DNA of 35,559 nucleotides from Sporolactobacillus sp. THM19-2 (GTDB taxonomy: Bacteria; Bacillota; Bacilli; Bacillales; Sporolactobacillaceae). Below are positions 8,238-16,695 of the stretch, piece after piece (position 1 is the stretch's first letter; each line of letters starts with the position of its first letter). The position numbers and the translations under genes were made by a program. A model generated the notes under the pieces. That model had not been told where the DNA came from, did no database searches, and saw nothing but the letters and a program-made list of their open reading frames with translations. Location of the stretch: the NCBI RefSeq assembly GCF_004153195.1, contig NZ_SEMC01000025.1, positions 1 through 35,559 of the forward strand, in the 5' to 3' direction.

Positions 8238-8744
8238 TTATTTCCTAATCCGGTCAATGATTTTATATGCTGCCTGTTCAGCGGAAAGATGGCTCACGTT
8301 GATTTTCTGTGTCGCTAATTTCTGGTACAGTTCCATTCGCTCATAGCTTTTCTCAAGTGCATCCATCGTTCGGATACCGTTTTGAGCGTCCTTTGCGAAA
8401 TGTTCACGTAATGTTTCTTTTGAGCAGATCAGCGAAAATTCACACAGTTCAAAATCACCATGCAATTGCGAGAGAATCTGGTCAAAAATGGATTCACGAT
8501 GAAGCACCCAACAAAAGACAAGATAGCGAAATGAAGAATTCGCCAAATATGCATTCAGTAAATATGTAATATTGTCCGTAACCATTGCTTTATTTTCTTC
8601 CGAGAAGACCCAGGGATTCATTTTCCAGCACCAGTCGCCATCAAGAAATACACTTGGTGCCAGTTTGTCTGCGACGATTTCCGAAACGGTTGACTTCCCG
8701 ACGCCCATTGTTCCATTAATTATGATCAATTTTTTCAATCTCAT
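8238..8744 (-). CDS. Small P-loop (AAA-type) nucleotide kinase-like protein
   Basis: 168 residues from the ATG at 8744 (GAGGG lies only three to four bases upstream). The Walker A motif is GTMGVGKST at 11-19, followed by a kinase-like DGDWCWKMNPW segment near residue 37. A LID-like region with several Arg/Lys residues follows (EHFAKDAQNGIRTMD). The size and layout resemble shikimate-kinase-like and chloramphenicol-phosphotransferase-like ATPases of unknown substrate. It sits upstream of the nucleotidyltransferase gene on the same strand. A function in small-molecule modification is inference only. Confidence 0.65.
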   Translation of the reverse strand: MRLKKLIIINGTMGVGKSTVSEIVADKLAPSVFLDGDWCWKMNPWVFSEENKAMVTDNITYLLNAYLANSSFRYLVFCWVLHRESIFDQILSQLHGDFELCEFSLICSKETLREHFAKDAQNGIRTMDALEKSYERMELYQKLATQKINVSHLSAEQAAYKIIDRIRK

Positions 8745-9280
8745 CAACCCTCATTCATCTCTTATCCGCGGCCAGTATCGCTGTGTTTTGATATCGTTTA
8801 TACACCCTGACCCTGTCAAAACCCGAAGCCCTTTCTGCGGATCAGTCAGGATGGTACTGATGTGCCGCTGAAAAACTGCTTAAGCACTGCAAAGTTCAAT
8901 AAAGCAAAACTTCGATCCGTGGGGTGCAGACGAGCCCATACAGGCGTTGCGACAGGGCGCCCTCGTTTTAGCCTGCGCGCATCCCCGCTGATTGTCAATT
9001 AAACCCATCGAGCTTCTGCGGGCAGTGGTCCCTCCGGGGCATGTTCGTTTTCTCTCATTGTCCTGAGGTGGGGTCTTATTTCCTTTTAACGCGGGATATC
9101 AATTTCTTCTGTCATCGTCAAATGCTCGGCTGCTCATATCCCGCACTGGCCTGTCATGTTGATTCTATCGGCCTTTTAATCTATAGTTAAATAAGAATTC
9201 ATTGATTTAGCCGCTGCTTTTTATCAGGCGGTTCGATTCGCATAGATGCACAGGCAGCAGTTATTACGCAGAAAAGCGAG
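8745..9280. other. Intergenic region with one inverted repeat
   Basis: 536 bases with no supported gene. GCGGGATAT (9091-9099) and ATATCCCGC (9136-9144) form a perfect 9-bp inverted repeat with a 36-base loop, possibly an operator pair. On the minus strand a frame ending EARWV-stop near 9000 recalls the ERWV-stop of the nucleotidyltransferase end, but the match is too short to call a remnant. Confidence 0.45.
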
Positions 9281-9808
9281 ATGAACCTTGTGAAACTATT
9301 TACAATAATGAATAATCTATTCATTTTTCTGACCATCTCTTTAGTCAACACATACATATCGATAAAGCTGCCCTTATCGATCTTCCACTTTGACAGCTGG
9401 CTGTTCAAAGTAAGAAACTGGGAGAGAAACGGAAGGATCTATCAGGACTTTTTAAGCATAAAAAAATGGAAGAACCGGTTGCCGGAACTCAGTGATTTTC
9501 TTTCATTCCTTTTTTCCAAAAAACAAATGGAGCATCACAGTGCGGATTATCTGTATCGATTTGCACAGGAGACCTGCCGTGCTGAACTTGCCCACTGGTG
9601 TATTATTCTCAGTTCGCTCATTTTCACCCAGTGGAATCCGACCGGCATGTCGCTTCTGATGATCTTTCTTGCTGTCCTGCTTAATCTCCCGTATATCATC
9701 ATACAGCGATATAACCGGCCCAGAATCCTGGCCATCCTCTCCAGCAGAAGAACGGATATTGATAATCATATGGTCCAGGACTGGGAAGTCATCCATAAAG
9801 ATATTTAA
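9281..9808 (+). CDS. Glycosyl-4,4'-diaponeurosporenoate acyltransferase-like membrane protein (CrtO family)
   Basis: 175 residues with an N-terminal hydrophobic segment (7-28) and two more near 105-140. The family pattern is clear: FDSWLFKVRNWERNGRIYQ, KKWKNRLPELS, the acidic/histidine core QETCRAELAHW (about residues 91-101) and NLPYIIIQRYNRPR near 134-148. In staphylococci CrtO puts the final fatty acyl chain on the sugar of staphyloxanthin. No carotenoid genes (crtM, crtN, crtP, crtQ) are present here, so the acceptor may be another glycolipid, perhaps one made by the glycosyltransferase 15 bases downstream. The ribosome-binding site before the ATG at 9281 is weak (AGCGAG). Confidence 0.75.
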   Translation: MNLVKLFTIMNNLFIFLTISLVNTYISIKLPLSIFHFDSWLFKVRNWERNGRIYQDFLSIKKWKNRLPELSDFLSFLFSKKQMEHHSADYLYRFAQETCRAELAHWCIILSSLIFTQWNPTGMSLLMIFLAVLLNLPYIIIQRYNRPRILAILSSRRTDIDNHMVQDWEVIHKDI

Positions 9809-9823
9809 AGGGGAACTATTAAC

Positions 9824-10972
9824 GTGAACAGAATCCTGTTTATCACTTCTAAGCATACTGGCGGTGGGCATCAAAGTATTATTAAAGCACTCAGTCAGCA
9901 GCTTCTTCTTCTTTCCCCGGAAACAGCATTTTCCGTTATCGACGGATTTGAACTCGGCCAAGGGTTTCTCCGGTTTTCCAGCCGCAGTTATGATTCATTT
10001 GCGATTAAATTTCCCGCCTTATGGGGACTGATCTATCAGCTCAGCACACCGTTTAAACCGCTGGTCAATTTATTCATTGCACGAAGTATCAGAAAATCTC
10101 TGTTAAAGCAGATCCATATCTTCCATCCGGATATCATCGTGTCCGTACATAATCTCTTTGTCGGATCTGTGATTCATATTTTACGTCAGGAAGGTCTGGA
10201 CATTCCGGTTATTTCTTTGATTGCTGATCTGGACCATGTCACCAGTCTCTGGGCAGACAAACGGGCGAAATATATTCTCTGCCCGACGGAAGAATCCAGA
10301 CAAAGGATGTTAAAAGCAGGTATGGCAGAAGATCAGCTGATTCTGACCGGGTTCCCGGTCCGCAGAGAATTTTGCGACGCGAACCCTGATGTTCCCTTCC
10401 ACCGGCCGCTTAAAGACCGGAAAGATCTCTCGGTCCTGCTTATCAGTGGAAGTCAGGGGTCGGCCCAGGTAATCAGGATCGCCAGAACGCTGTTAAAGAA
10501 TCAGAATATCCGGATCACGATTATTGCCGGCCATAATGCACATTTAAAAAAAACAATGGAGAAGGCATTATACTCCTCCTCTGCCGGAAACCGGGTTACG
10601 ATCTATGGATTTGTCAGAGAAATGAGCACACGGATGAAGGAAGCAGATCTTCTGATCATACGGGCAAGCCCCAATGTGTTAATGGAGGCCGTCAATCTGT
10701 GCAAACCGGTCATCGTGACCGGTGCATTACGGGGGCAGGAGGCCAAAAACCCTCAATTTGTCTTAAAATATGAGTTAGGTTTTGTTTGCAGAGATGTGGA
10801 CCACCTGCCGAACATCATTTCAGCGTTAATGAAAAATCAGGGTGAACAGCTGAAACAGCTGGCTGAACACCAATACCGGTTTCGAAAGCCGGAGTCTGCC
10901 CGCAGAATCACTGAACGACTGATTCAAACAGCCAGTGAAGCCCACACGTCACGAAGTCTTCCAATCGCCTGA
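9824..10972 (+). CDS. MGDG-synthase-like glycosyltransferase (GT28)
   Basis: 382 residues, starting at GTG with AAGGGGA nine bases upstream. The N-terminus has the processive diacylglycerol glycosyltransferase signature, ITSKHTGGGHQSIIKAL (6-22). An MGDG_synth-type acceptor domain follows (HPDIIVSVHNLF; SLIADLDHVTSLW), and the C-terminal nucleotide-sugar domain contains GFPVRREF, LISGSQGSAQ, IYGFV and VTGALRGQEAKN. It resembles UgtP/MurG-like enzymes that add sugar to a lipid on the inner membrane face. It follows the CrtO-like gene by 15 bases and precedes a flippase-like gene by 47 bases, so one operon for making, acylating and moving a glycolipid is a reasonable inference. Confidence 0.8.
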   Translation: MNRILFITSKHTGGGHQSIIKALSQQLLLLSPETAFSVIDGFELGQGFLRFSSRSYDSFAIKFPALWGLIYQLSTPFKPLVNLFIARSIRKSLLKQIHIFHPDIIVSVHNLFVGSVIHILRQEGLDIPVISLIADLDHVTSLWADKRAKYILCPTEESRQRMLKAGMAEDQLILTGFPVRREFCDANPDVPFHRPLKDRKDLSVLLISGSQGSAQVIRIARTLLKNQNIRITIIAGHNAHLKKTMEKALYSSSAGNRVTIYGFVREMSTRMKEADLLIIRASPNVLMEAVNLCKPVIVTGALRGQEAKNPQFVLKYELGFVCRDVDHLPNIISALMKNQGEQLKQLAEHQYRFRKPESARRITERLIQTASEAHTSRSLPIA

Positions 10973-11019
10973 GAGCTGCCGGCCACAAACCGCCAAAAAG
11001 TTCAGTAAGGAGTCACCAG

Positions 11020-11934
11020 ATGTCAGGGAAAACAAAATTCAAGCTTATTGCAGGAATAATCATCACCATCGTGATCATCTATTATTCGATAAAGTCGCTC
11101 GGAAAACTGGATCTCAGCCTGCTGGAACAATCGAAAATCAACTGGTTCCTTGTCTTTTGTTCCATTGTCATCACAATCTATTCCAATTATGTTCGCGGTC
11201 TGGGCTATACACTGGGTATGGATCCGAACATAGATCGGCTGACTGCCTTTCAGATTGTTGGCATCGGACACGCAGCAAACATGGTCTTACCTCTCCATAT
11301 TGGTGATGGGCTGCGTCTGGCCTTCTTCCCAGCTGGTTACTCCGCGATTCGCCGTACGAAACTGGTGGTGATACCGGCTATCGCCGACTCGATCGCAATC
11401 ATCATGATTTCACTCTTTGCTGTTCCCTTTTCCGGGTTCAAAGACCCTGAAATCATGCGGACGTTATGGATTCTTTTCTTTACATGTATCGCTCTGGCCG
11501 TCGTGTTTCTGGCAAGTATTTTCCTGATTCCGCGCTTCCGCAAATATATGAATGACTACTTAAATATCGGCCTGCTGAAAATGATGTTCTGGGCCTTTTT
11601 ATCCTATCTGCTGCTGCTGATCGCCACATGGCTGGGGCTAGCCGCCTGCGGGTTTGGCCTGTCTGCATCGCTGCGGATGTCACTGGCCGTTTTCGCCACA
11701 ACGAATATTATCGGATTTATTCCCGCCTCACCTGGTGCTGTCGGTCTTTTCGAATATGGGGTCATTATCGGTCTTGCCGGACTGGGGGTCTCGCAGAGCA
11801 CCGCACTGTCGGTCGGTCTCTTGCTTCATGTGAGCCAGTATGCGGCCATGCTTCCGATGGGCATCATCCTGTATATCATTGCCCTGAAAGGTAAATACGG
11901 GAAGGAACTGAAAAAGTTGCTGCAGCAGAAATAA
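11020..11934 (+). CDS. UPF0104 / lysylphosphatidylglycerol-synthase-type flippase domain protein
   Basis: 304-residue integral membrane protein with about eight hydrophobic segments and no soluble domain. It corresponds to the N-terminal membrane part of MprF (LPG_synthase_TM / YbhN family): NYVRGLGYTLG, GHAANMVLPLHIGDGLR near residue 90 and the conserved FIPASPGAVGLFEYGVI near 235-250. Members move lipids or glycolipids across membranes. Its place as third gene after a glycosyltransferase suggests it flips that product. AAGGAG lies seven bases before the ATG. Confidence 0.85.
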   Translation: MSGKTKFKLIAGIIITIVIIYYSIKSLGKLDLSLLEQSKINWFLVFCSIVITIYSNYVRGLGYTLGMDPNIDRLTAFQIVGIGHAANMVLPLHIGDGLRLAFFPAGYSAIRRTKLVVIPAIADSIAIIMISLFAVPFSGFKDPEIMRTLWILFFTCIALAVVFLASIFLIPRFRKYMNDYLNIGLLKMMFWAFLSYLLLLIATWLGLAACGFGLSASLRMSLAVFATTNIIGFIPASPGAVGLFEYGVIIGLAGLGVSQSTALSVGLLLHVSQYAAMLPMGIILYIIALKGKYGKELKKLLQQK

Positions 11935-12499
11935 CGCCGGGCAGTCACGAGCGCGTTGGTAAGCCTTTTTTTGATGGAGTCTGCCGGATGATCCGTCATT
12001 CGTTTGCACAGCGACCCTGAATTGAAAGGCGGACACGGCGGATGCATTCTATTTTCGATCCAGCAGTGCGACTGTCTCGATCAATATAGAATGACATCAC
12101 ATTAAATATTTAACGATCCAGATGATGGCTATCAAAGGTAGGCAACATGTTCAGGTTCAAGTTGGACATTTCCGAAAATAGATGTTCATGCTTGCTGCAT
12201 CTGTTGCAGGAATACCTCCTATTTAAAAAAGCCCGGACGGAATCATTATCCGAGCGGGCTTTTGAGTGGATATATTTACTACTTTGTTATCTGACATAAT
12301 TCTATATACCTGACTTTCCTACAATGAAAAATGAACTCTTTTGGAGGATTACTTTGTTGATGGGAATATGAGCTCATAACAGCAACTTTTTGATTCCACT
12401 GTTATTTTATAGTCGATGTTACAGGAATAAACATAATGAAGTGAAAATGTTACCTGCTGGTAACTTACCCTTAATGCATGAATAGTAGAAAATATCATT
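11935..12499. other. Intergenic region between the glycolipid cassette and the M23 gene
   Basis: 565 bases, gene-free as far as I can see. It contains the terminator at 12228-12262 and a palindrome GTTACC-TGCT-GGTAAC at 12449-12464 just past the M23 stop codon. Base composition becomes clearly AT-richer from about 12.28 kb onward. Confidence 0.55.
12228..12262 (-). terminator. Rho-independent terminator, probably of the M23 gene
   Basis: AAAAGCCCG and CGGGCTTTT flank an inner CGGA/TCCG pairing; on the minus strand TTTTTT follows. It lies about 240 bases past the M23 stop codon. On the plus strand the T-run is shorter, but it could also end the glycolipid operon. Confidence 0.75.
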
Positions 12500-13657
12500 C
12501 TATTGAATATAGTTCGCTGGGTTAACCGCTCCCTTATGTGGTGGTGGAGTCCATGGCCCTATGTATAATTCAAAATGCAGATGAGAACCAAACGATTCCC
12601 CCGTATTACCCATTCCTCCAATGACTTGGCTCTGTGCCACTCGTTCACCTGTAGAAACATTATAAGCATTTAGGTGAGCGTAAACCGTCGTATACAATCT
12701 CCCATTGATTTTATGGGAAAGCATCACCGTATTTCCATAACTGGAAGATCTATAGGCTCTGAATACTATGCCATCCGCAGCCGCCTTTACCGGTGTTCCT
12801 TCACTGTTAGCTATATCTATTCCAGGGTGAAAGCTATTGCCAAACGACCTCTTACCAAACCCTGATGAGATATAACCTTTAGTAGGATTTATAAAAGCCG
12901 ACCGGCTCATAGATAATTTTTTAATTTCTATTGACGGCGACTGTTTATTGACTTCGCGTGTTTGAGCTTTAGTAATTTCTGTTTCTTCTTTATTCATTTC
13001 TTTCTCTTTGATTTTTGAAGCTTCTTTTCTTAATAATGCTAACTCGCTGCGTTGATCTGCCTTTTCATTAAGAAGATCCCTTTCTAATTTTCTTAAATCC
13101 GCCAATCCATTTTGCAATTTTCTTTGTTCCTTTGTTAAAGAAATTCTTTTAGATACCTGATGCTTCTTATCGTTCTCTTGGGCGGTCAGTAATTTTTGAT
13201 CATTTTCATAAATAACTTTCAGTGCAAATAACCGATCAAGAAAATTTCCAAAACTTTCTGCACCTAAAAGTACATCAAGATAGCTTATTACCCCTCCATT
13301 GATGTATATGGAACGAAGTCGTTTTTTTAATAATTTTTCTCTGGCATTGATCTGCCTGGTCAGCCGATTAATTTCCTTATTCAACCACCTGGATTTTTCT
13401 TGACTCTCATCTAATTTGCTCTGCTTGTCCATCACATTTTTTTGTAGTGTTTCAATTTGCTTTTCAGTGGCCTTAATTCGTTTAACTACCACATCTTGTT
13501 GCTTATTGTTGTTTGTTAGTTGTGGATTGTTTGATAGATTCTGTTTAATATCCGTTTGGCGATCAGATGCTGCCTGTACGTTATACGCATTAAAACCAAG
13601 CGTTAATGAAAGTACCATCCCTAAAGTCATAGTCACGTGTAAATAGTTTCTTTTCAC
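12500..13657 (-). CDS. Secreted M23 metallopeptidase with N-terminal coiled coil (EnvC/NlpD-like)
   Basis: 385 residues. A signal peptide covers about 1-30 (MKRNYLHV ... YNVQAAS). Residues 35-235 are a long, charged coiled coil, and the C-terminus (about 255-385) is a LytM/M23 peptidase domain. Its zinc and catalytic residues are visible: H and D in FHPGIDIA, H in TVYAHLNAY and the HxH in GSHLHFELY. It should cut peptidoglycan cross-bridges outside the cell or activate another hydrolase. The gene is richer in A/T than the genes around it, with many AAA/AAT/TTA codons, which suggests transfer from another source. It has no clear link to metal resistance. The start ATG at 13657 is preceded by AAAGGGGAAAG. 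Confidence 0.85.
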   Translation of the reverse strand: MKRNYLHVTMTLGMVLSLTLGFNAYNVQAASDRQTDIKQNLSNNPQLTNNNKQQDVVVKRIKATEKQIETLQKNVMDKQSKLDESQEKSRWLNKEINRLTRQINAREKLLKKRLRSIYINGGVISYLDVLLGAESFGNFLDRLFALKVIYENDQKLLTAQENDKKHQVSKRISLTKEQRKLQNGLADLRKLERDLLNEKADQRSELALLRKEASKIKEKEMNKEETEITKAQTREVNKQSPSIEIKKLSMSRSAFINPTKGYISSGFGKRSFGNSFHPGIDIANSEGTPVKAAADGIVFRAYRSSSYGNTVMLSHKINGRLYTTVYAHLNAYNVSTGERVAQSQVIGGMGNTGESFGSHLHFELYIGPWTPPPHKGAVNPANYIQ

Positions 13658-13846
13658 TAATTTCTTTCCCCTTTAACTTCCTCTCTGTTCTATGGAGTAT
13701 TAGGTGAAAGACCCCCGTTCCGTACTACGTTGAATGATATGTCTGACAACTATCTCTTAAATTTTCAAACCCTTTAAATTTCATTTATATTTTTTATTCT
13801 GCTTTACCCCTTTAGAGCCCCTCAATTGGTCCATTCGAACATTGCG

Positions 13847-14269
13847 CTAAATATAAAACATATTCGGACCTTGAACTTGTGAGCCTGAATCATTATGAAT
13901 CAAATCGTCAAGCGTTGTCCTCTCCAAAATATTACAGACGGCATCGTGAATTTTTGCCCACATTTCACGTTTTGCTAATTCATCTTCTTCAGCGACTTTT
14001 ACAGGTTGAATCGGGCCATCTAACACCCGAATAACATCCGCTGCCGTGATCTCTTTTGGGGTTTTCGACAAAATGTACCCACCGTATGCACCACGTACAC
14101 TGTTTACTAATCCGGCGTTACGGAGAGGGGCGACCAGAAGCTCCAAATAATTTTCGGAAAGATTATAGGCCTTAGCAATTGCATTCAACGACAGTGGTCC
14201 TTTACCCAGATTTTTGGCCAAAGCCATCATAATCGTCAGTCCGTAACGGCCCCTTGTCGAAATCAGCAT
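13847..14269 (-). CDS. Rrf2-family regulator, CymR-like
   Basis: 140 residues from the ATG at 14269 (MLISTRGRYGLT), with GGGAGG ten bases upstream. The winged-helix region (about 1-75) is very close to the CymR pattern: STRGRYGLTIMM, NLSENYLELLV, PLRNAGLVNSVRGAYGGY. The tail also fits (KREMWAKIHDAVCNILERTTLDDL, ending MFYI). CymR controls sulfur and cysteine genes with CysK as partner. The three-Cys cluster for an Fe-S centre found in IscR is absent; there is one Cys near residue 113. Its promoter carries the island's 11-bp repeat box, so this paralogue is probably switched on with the copper genes. Targets are unknown. Confidence 0.85.
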   Translation of the reverse strand: MLISTRGRYGLTIMMALAKNLGKGPLSLNAIAKAYNLSENYLELLVAPLRNAGLVNSVRGAYGGYILSKTPKEITAADVIRVLDGPIQPVKVAEEDELAKREMWAKIHDAVCNILERTTLDDLIHNDSGSQVQGPNMFYI

Positions 14270-14334
14270 CAAAAGGACCTCCCTAAACTGCCCTTAACAT
14301 GACATTAATTAGTTTCGATATTTTCTATTTAAAG

Positions 14335-14384
14335 ATAATAAGCAATAAATGTGTGGATTTTGTTTGGAAACTATGTAGAAATAA
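14335..14384 (-). promoter_or_regulatory. Promoter of the Rrf2 gene with 11-bp repeat box
   Basis: Plus-strand units TGTGGATTTTG (14352-14362), TTTGGAAACTA (14363-14373) and TGTAGAAATAA (14374-14384) are spaced exactly 11 bases. Read on the minus strand the proximal unit ends 12 bases before TATTAT (14335-14340). The same layout recurs at five other promoters of the island. Confidence 0.65.
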
Positions 14385-14406
14385 AATATGTTGTGAGGTG
14401 AAACAC

Positions 14407-14425
14407 CTGCCATTACGTATGGCAG
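14407..14425. promoter_or_regulatory. Perfect palindrome between merA and the Rrf2 gene
   Basis: CTGCCAT-TACGT-ATGGCAG, a 7-bp perfect inverted repeat with a 5-base centre, about 105 bases past the merA stop codon and upstream of the Rrf2 promoter box. It lacks a T-run, so it looks more like an operator or an RNA stem than a full terminator. Confidence 0.4.
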
Positions 14426-14531
14426 CAGTAAAACATCAGTAAAACAACATCATTCTGATTTGAAGTAAATTGTCATCGGAGTTATGTCTTTTTAAATTAG
14501 CCTTAATTTGTTTCGTTAATTATTAATATTG

Positions 14532-16166
14532 TTATCCTGCACAGCAAGACAGCGAAGATATATCTTTGTCAAATGTGAGTGCTGCTAATCTCAGGCCTTC
14601 CGCCATAGTCAAATAGGGTGCAAGACTTTTCTGAAGATCTTCTACAGTCAGCCCGGACTTAATAGCCAAGGTTGCAGCATAAATTACGTCTCCAGCATTT
14701 TCAGCAACAATATGGACGCCCAAGACCTTGAGTGTCTTTGCTTCTGCCACTAATTTAAAGACACCAGTCGTCTCTCGATTAACGATTGCTCTGGGCACGG
14801 TACTTAAAGGCAGAACAGACGTTTTTACCTTAAGGCCTTTTTTTATTGCCTGCTCTTCCGTTAATCCAACCGTGGCAGTTGATGGAGTTGTAAACATAAC
14901 GCTCGGTACAAAGTCTAAGTCAGTTTTTTGACCAAGTCCTCCGACGGCATTGTCTGCAGCAAGACCGCCTTGATAAGCAGCGACATAGACGAATTGCGGG
15001 CCGAGCGTGACATCCCCAGCTGCATAAATACGTGGATTGGTCGTTCTGGAAAATTCATCAATGAGGACTTCACCCCGGGTACCGACCTTAACGTTTGCTG
15101 AATACAGATTTAAGTTTGCTGTGTTCGGTTTGCGTCCTGTTGCGACAAGCAACTGCTCTGCTTCAATAACTTGTTCCTTACCCTCAGTCTTTATATGGAC
15201 TTTCTTTATCTGCCCGTCTTGTTCGATACGCTTGAATTTTATTCCGGTAATAAAATGAATACCTTGTTGTGTTAAAGCTCGTGTTATGGTTTCCGATATT
15301 TCCGGATCATATTTTTTTAATAATTGATTGCTCTGCTGCATCAATGTTACTTCCGTACCTAAATGATGAAAAAGCTGACCTAATTCAAAACCTACATAAC
15401 CGGAACCGATGACCGCAAGACGTTTCGGGATCTTTTTCAGTTCAAGTAAAGTTGTGCTGGTTAAGAAATCCACATGATTTAATCCGGGAATATCGGGTAT
15501 GAGCGGTGAAGCACCGGTGGCGATTAAAAAACGCTTTCCCGTCAGTCGTCTGCCATTCACTTCGATCGTTTTTTCATTGACAAACTTTGCCTCTCCTTTA
15601 ATAAGTTCAAAACCATAAGTTCCAATTAAATTTTCATACTTTTGGATCCGTAATGTTTCAACCAATTCATTTTTTTGCTCAACCAGTTGCGCTAAATCAG
15701 CTTCAGCTGCTGAAGTGTGCAATCCCTTGAATGGATAATTTTTTGCCTGGTTATTGATTTCCCCGGCTCTGAGCAAGGTCTTAGAAGGAACACAGCCGAT
15801 ATTAACACAGGTACCGCCAACTATACCTCGTTCAATCATTGCCACTCTGGCGCCATACTCTCTGGCTTTAATGGCTGAAGCAAAAGCCGCACCGCCAGAG
15901 CCAATAATAATGTAATCGTAGTCGTCTTCTTTATCAGAATCTCCTTCTGATTGGATCTGCATAAAATTTACAGGTTGATAGTGTGCTTCAACTATTGCCC
16001 GTTCCACAGTCTCCTTTTTAATACTAACCGGGAGCCCAAAAAGAGCTTCCCCACGTTGATAATTAACCTTAATGTTTCTTGCACCAATATGTTCCAGAGT
16101 ACTTGCCACACGGTCTTCACACCCGGCACAAGTCATCCCCTGAACAGTCATTCGATACGTTATCAT
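14532..16166 (-). CDS. merA: Mercuric reductase with N-terminal HMA domain
   Basis: 544-residue cytoplasmic flavoenzyme that reduces Hg(II) to volatile Hg(0) with NADPH. An HMA metal-binding domain covers about 1-70, with GMTCAGC at 10-16. A pyridine nucleotide-disulfide oxidoreductase core follows: FAD-binding [13 protein letters not shown] (86-98), redox-active C120 and C125 in [12 protein letters not shown] and NAD(P)-binding [12 protein letters not shown]. The C-terminus ends SLSCCAG, the vicinal cysteine pair typical of true MerA. I start at the ATG at 16166 ([10 protein letters not shown]) because GAGGAGG lies seven bases upstream. It follows merR by 20 bases in one operon. No merT, merP or merB is present. 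Confidence 0.95.
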   Translation of the reverse strand: MITYRMTVQGMTCAGCEDRVASTLEHIGARNIKVNYQRGEALFGLPVSIKKETVERAIVEAHYQPVNFMQIQSEGDSDKEDDYDYIIIGSGGAAFASAIKAREYGARVAMIERGIVGGTCVNIGCVPSKTLLRAGEINNQAKNYPFKGLHTSAAEADLAQLVEQKNELVETLRIQKYENLIGTYGFELIKGEAKFVNEKTIEVNGRRLTGKRFLIATGASPLIPDIPGLNHVDFLTSTTLLELKKIPKRLAVIGSGYVGFELGQLFHHLGTEVTLMQQSNQLLKKYDPEISETITRALTQQGIHFITGIKFKRIEQDGQIKKVHIKTEGKEQVIEAEQLLVATGRKPNTANLNLYSANVKVGTRGEVLIDEFSRTTNPRIYAAGDVTLGPQFVYVAAYQGGLAADNAVGGLGQKTDLDFVPSVMFTTPSTATVGLTEEQAIKKGLKVKTSVLPLSTVPRAIVNRETTGVFKLVAEAKTLKVLGVHIVAENAGDVIYAATLAIKSGLTVEDLQKSLAPYLTMAEGLRLAALTFDKDISSLSCCAG

Positions 16167-16186
16167 ATGATTTCCTCCTCGTATTC

Positions 16187-16579
16187 TCACATTAAGGATT
16201 CAATAATGGGGCACTCATAAATCTCTTTATTCTCAGGACATCTTTTTTTCAGATCGACAAGCATCTTTTCAAGTTTGTTTAATTCCTCGATTTTATGCTG
16301 TATCTCACCAATCTTGTTAACGGTAAAATCATATATATCTCTGCACTTCACTTCATTGCGGTCAACAACGCCTAACAACTTGTCAATTTCATTCAATGTA
16401 AATCCTAATCTCTTCAACTTTTTAATAAAATTCACTCGGTCCACTGTTTGAGCCTTATAGATACGGTATCCTTTCGCTGTACGAGAGGGAATTGGAATTA
16501 GCCCCAGCCGTTCATAGTACCGGATCGTTTCTTTGTTGACGTAAGTTCGGCTGGCCAGCTGTCCGATTCGTAACCCCAT
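16187..16579 (-). CDS. merR: Mercury-responsive regulator MerR
   Basis: 130 residues from the ATG at 16579 (GAGGTG seven bases upstream; a GTG three codons earlier is less likely). N-terminal MerR winged helix-turn-helix ([20 protein letters not shown]), a dimerisation helix, and three cysteines at positions 79, 114 and 123 in the contexts VKCRDIY, KKRCPEN and YECPII. These are the Hg(II) ligands of MerR and have the same spacing as in Bacillus MerR. It should bind the dyad in its own promoter, repress without mercury and activate merRA when Hg(II) binds. First gene of the merR-merA operon. Confidence 0.95.
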   Translation of the reverse strand: MGLRIGQLASRTYVNKETIRYYERLGLIPIPSRTAKGYRIYKAQTVDRVNFIKKLKRLGFTLNEIDKLLGVVDRNEVKCRDIYDFTVNKIGEIQHKIEELNKLEKMLVDLKKRCPENKEIYECPIIESLM

Positions 16580-16597
16580 TTGTTTCACCTCATATAC

Positions 16598-16629
16598 AAT
16601 ATAAACCCTGTACCAAAGTACAGGGTCAA
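16598..16629 (-). promoter_or_regulatory. MerR-type promoter and operator of merRA
   Basis: A 22-bp dyad ACCCTGTAC-CAAA-GTACAGGGT at 16605-16626 lies between TTGACC (-35, 16624-16629) and TATATT (-10, 16598-16603). The spacer is 19-20 bases, the overlong spacing that MerR-family activators correct by twisting DNA. Confidence 0.9.
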
Positions 16630-16695
16630 CCTTTAATCCTAAACATAACTCCGTATCATGACGGTAATATCATTAATTGGTCTTTTAGAATGGAC

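Noticed and set aside
8990-9010. Short frame end EARWV-stop resembling the end of the nucleotidyltransferase gene
   Set aside because: About 13 shared bases only; too short to support a duplicated gene remnant.
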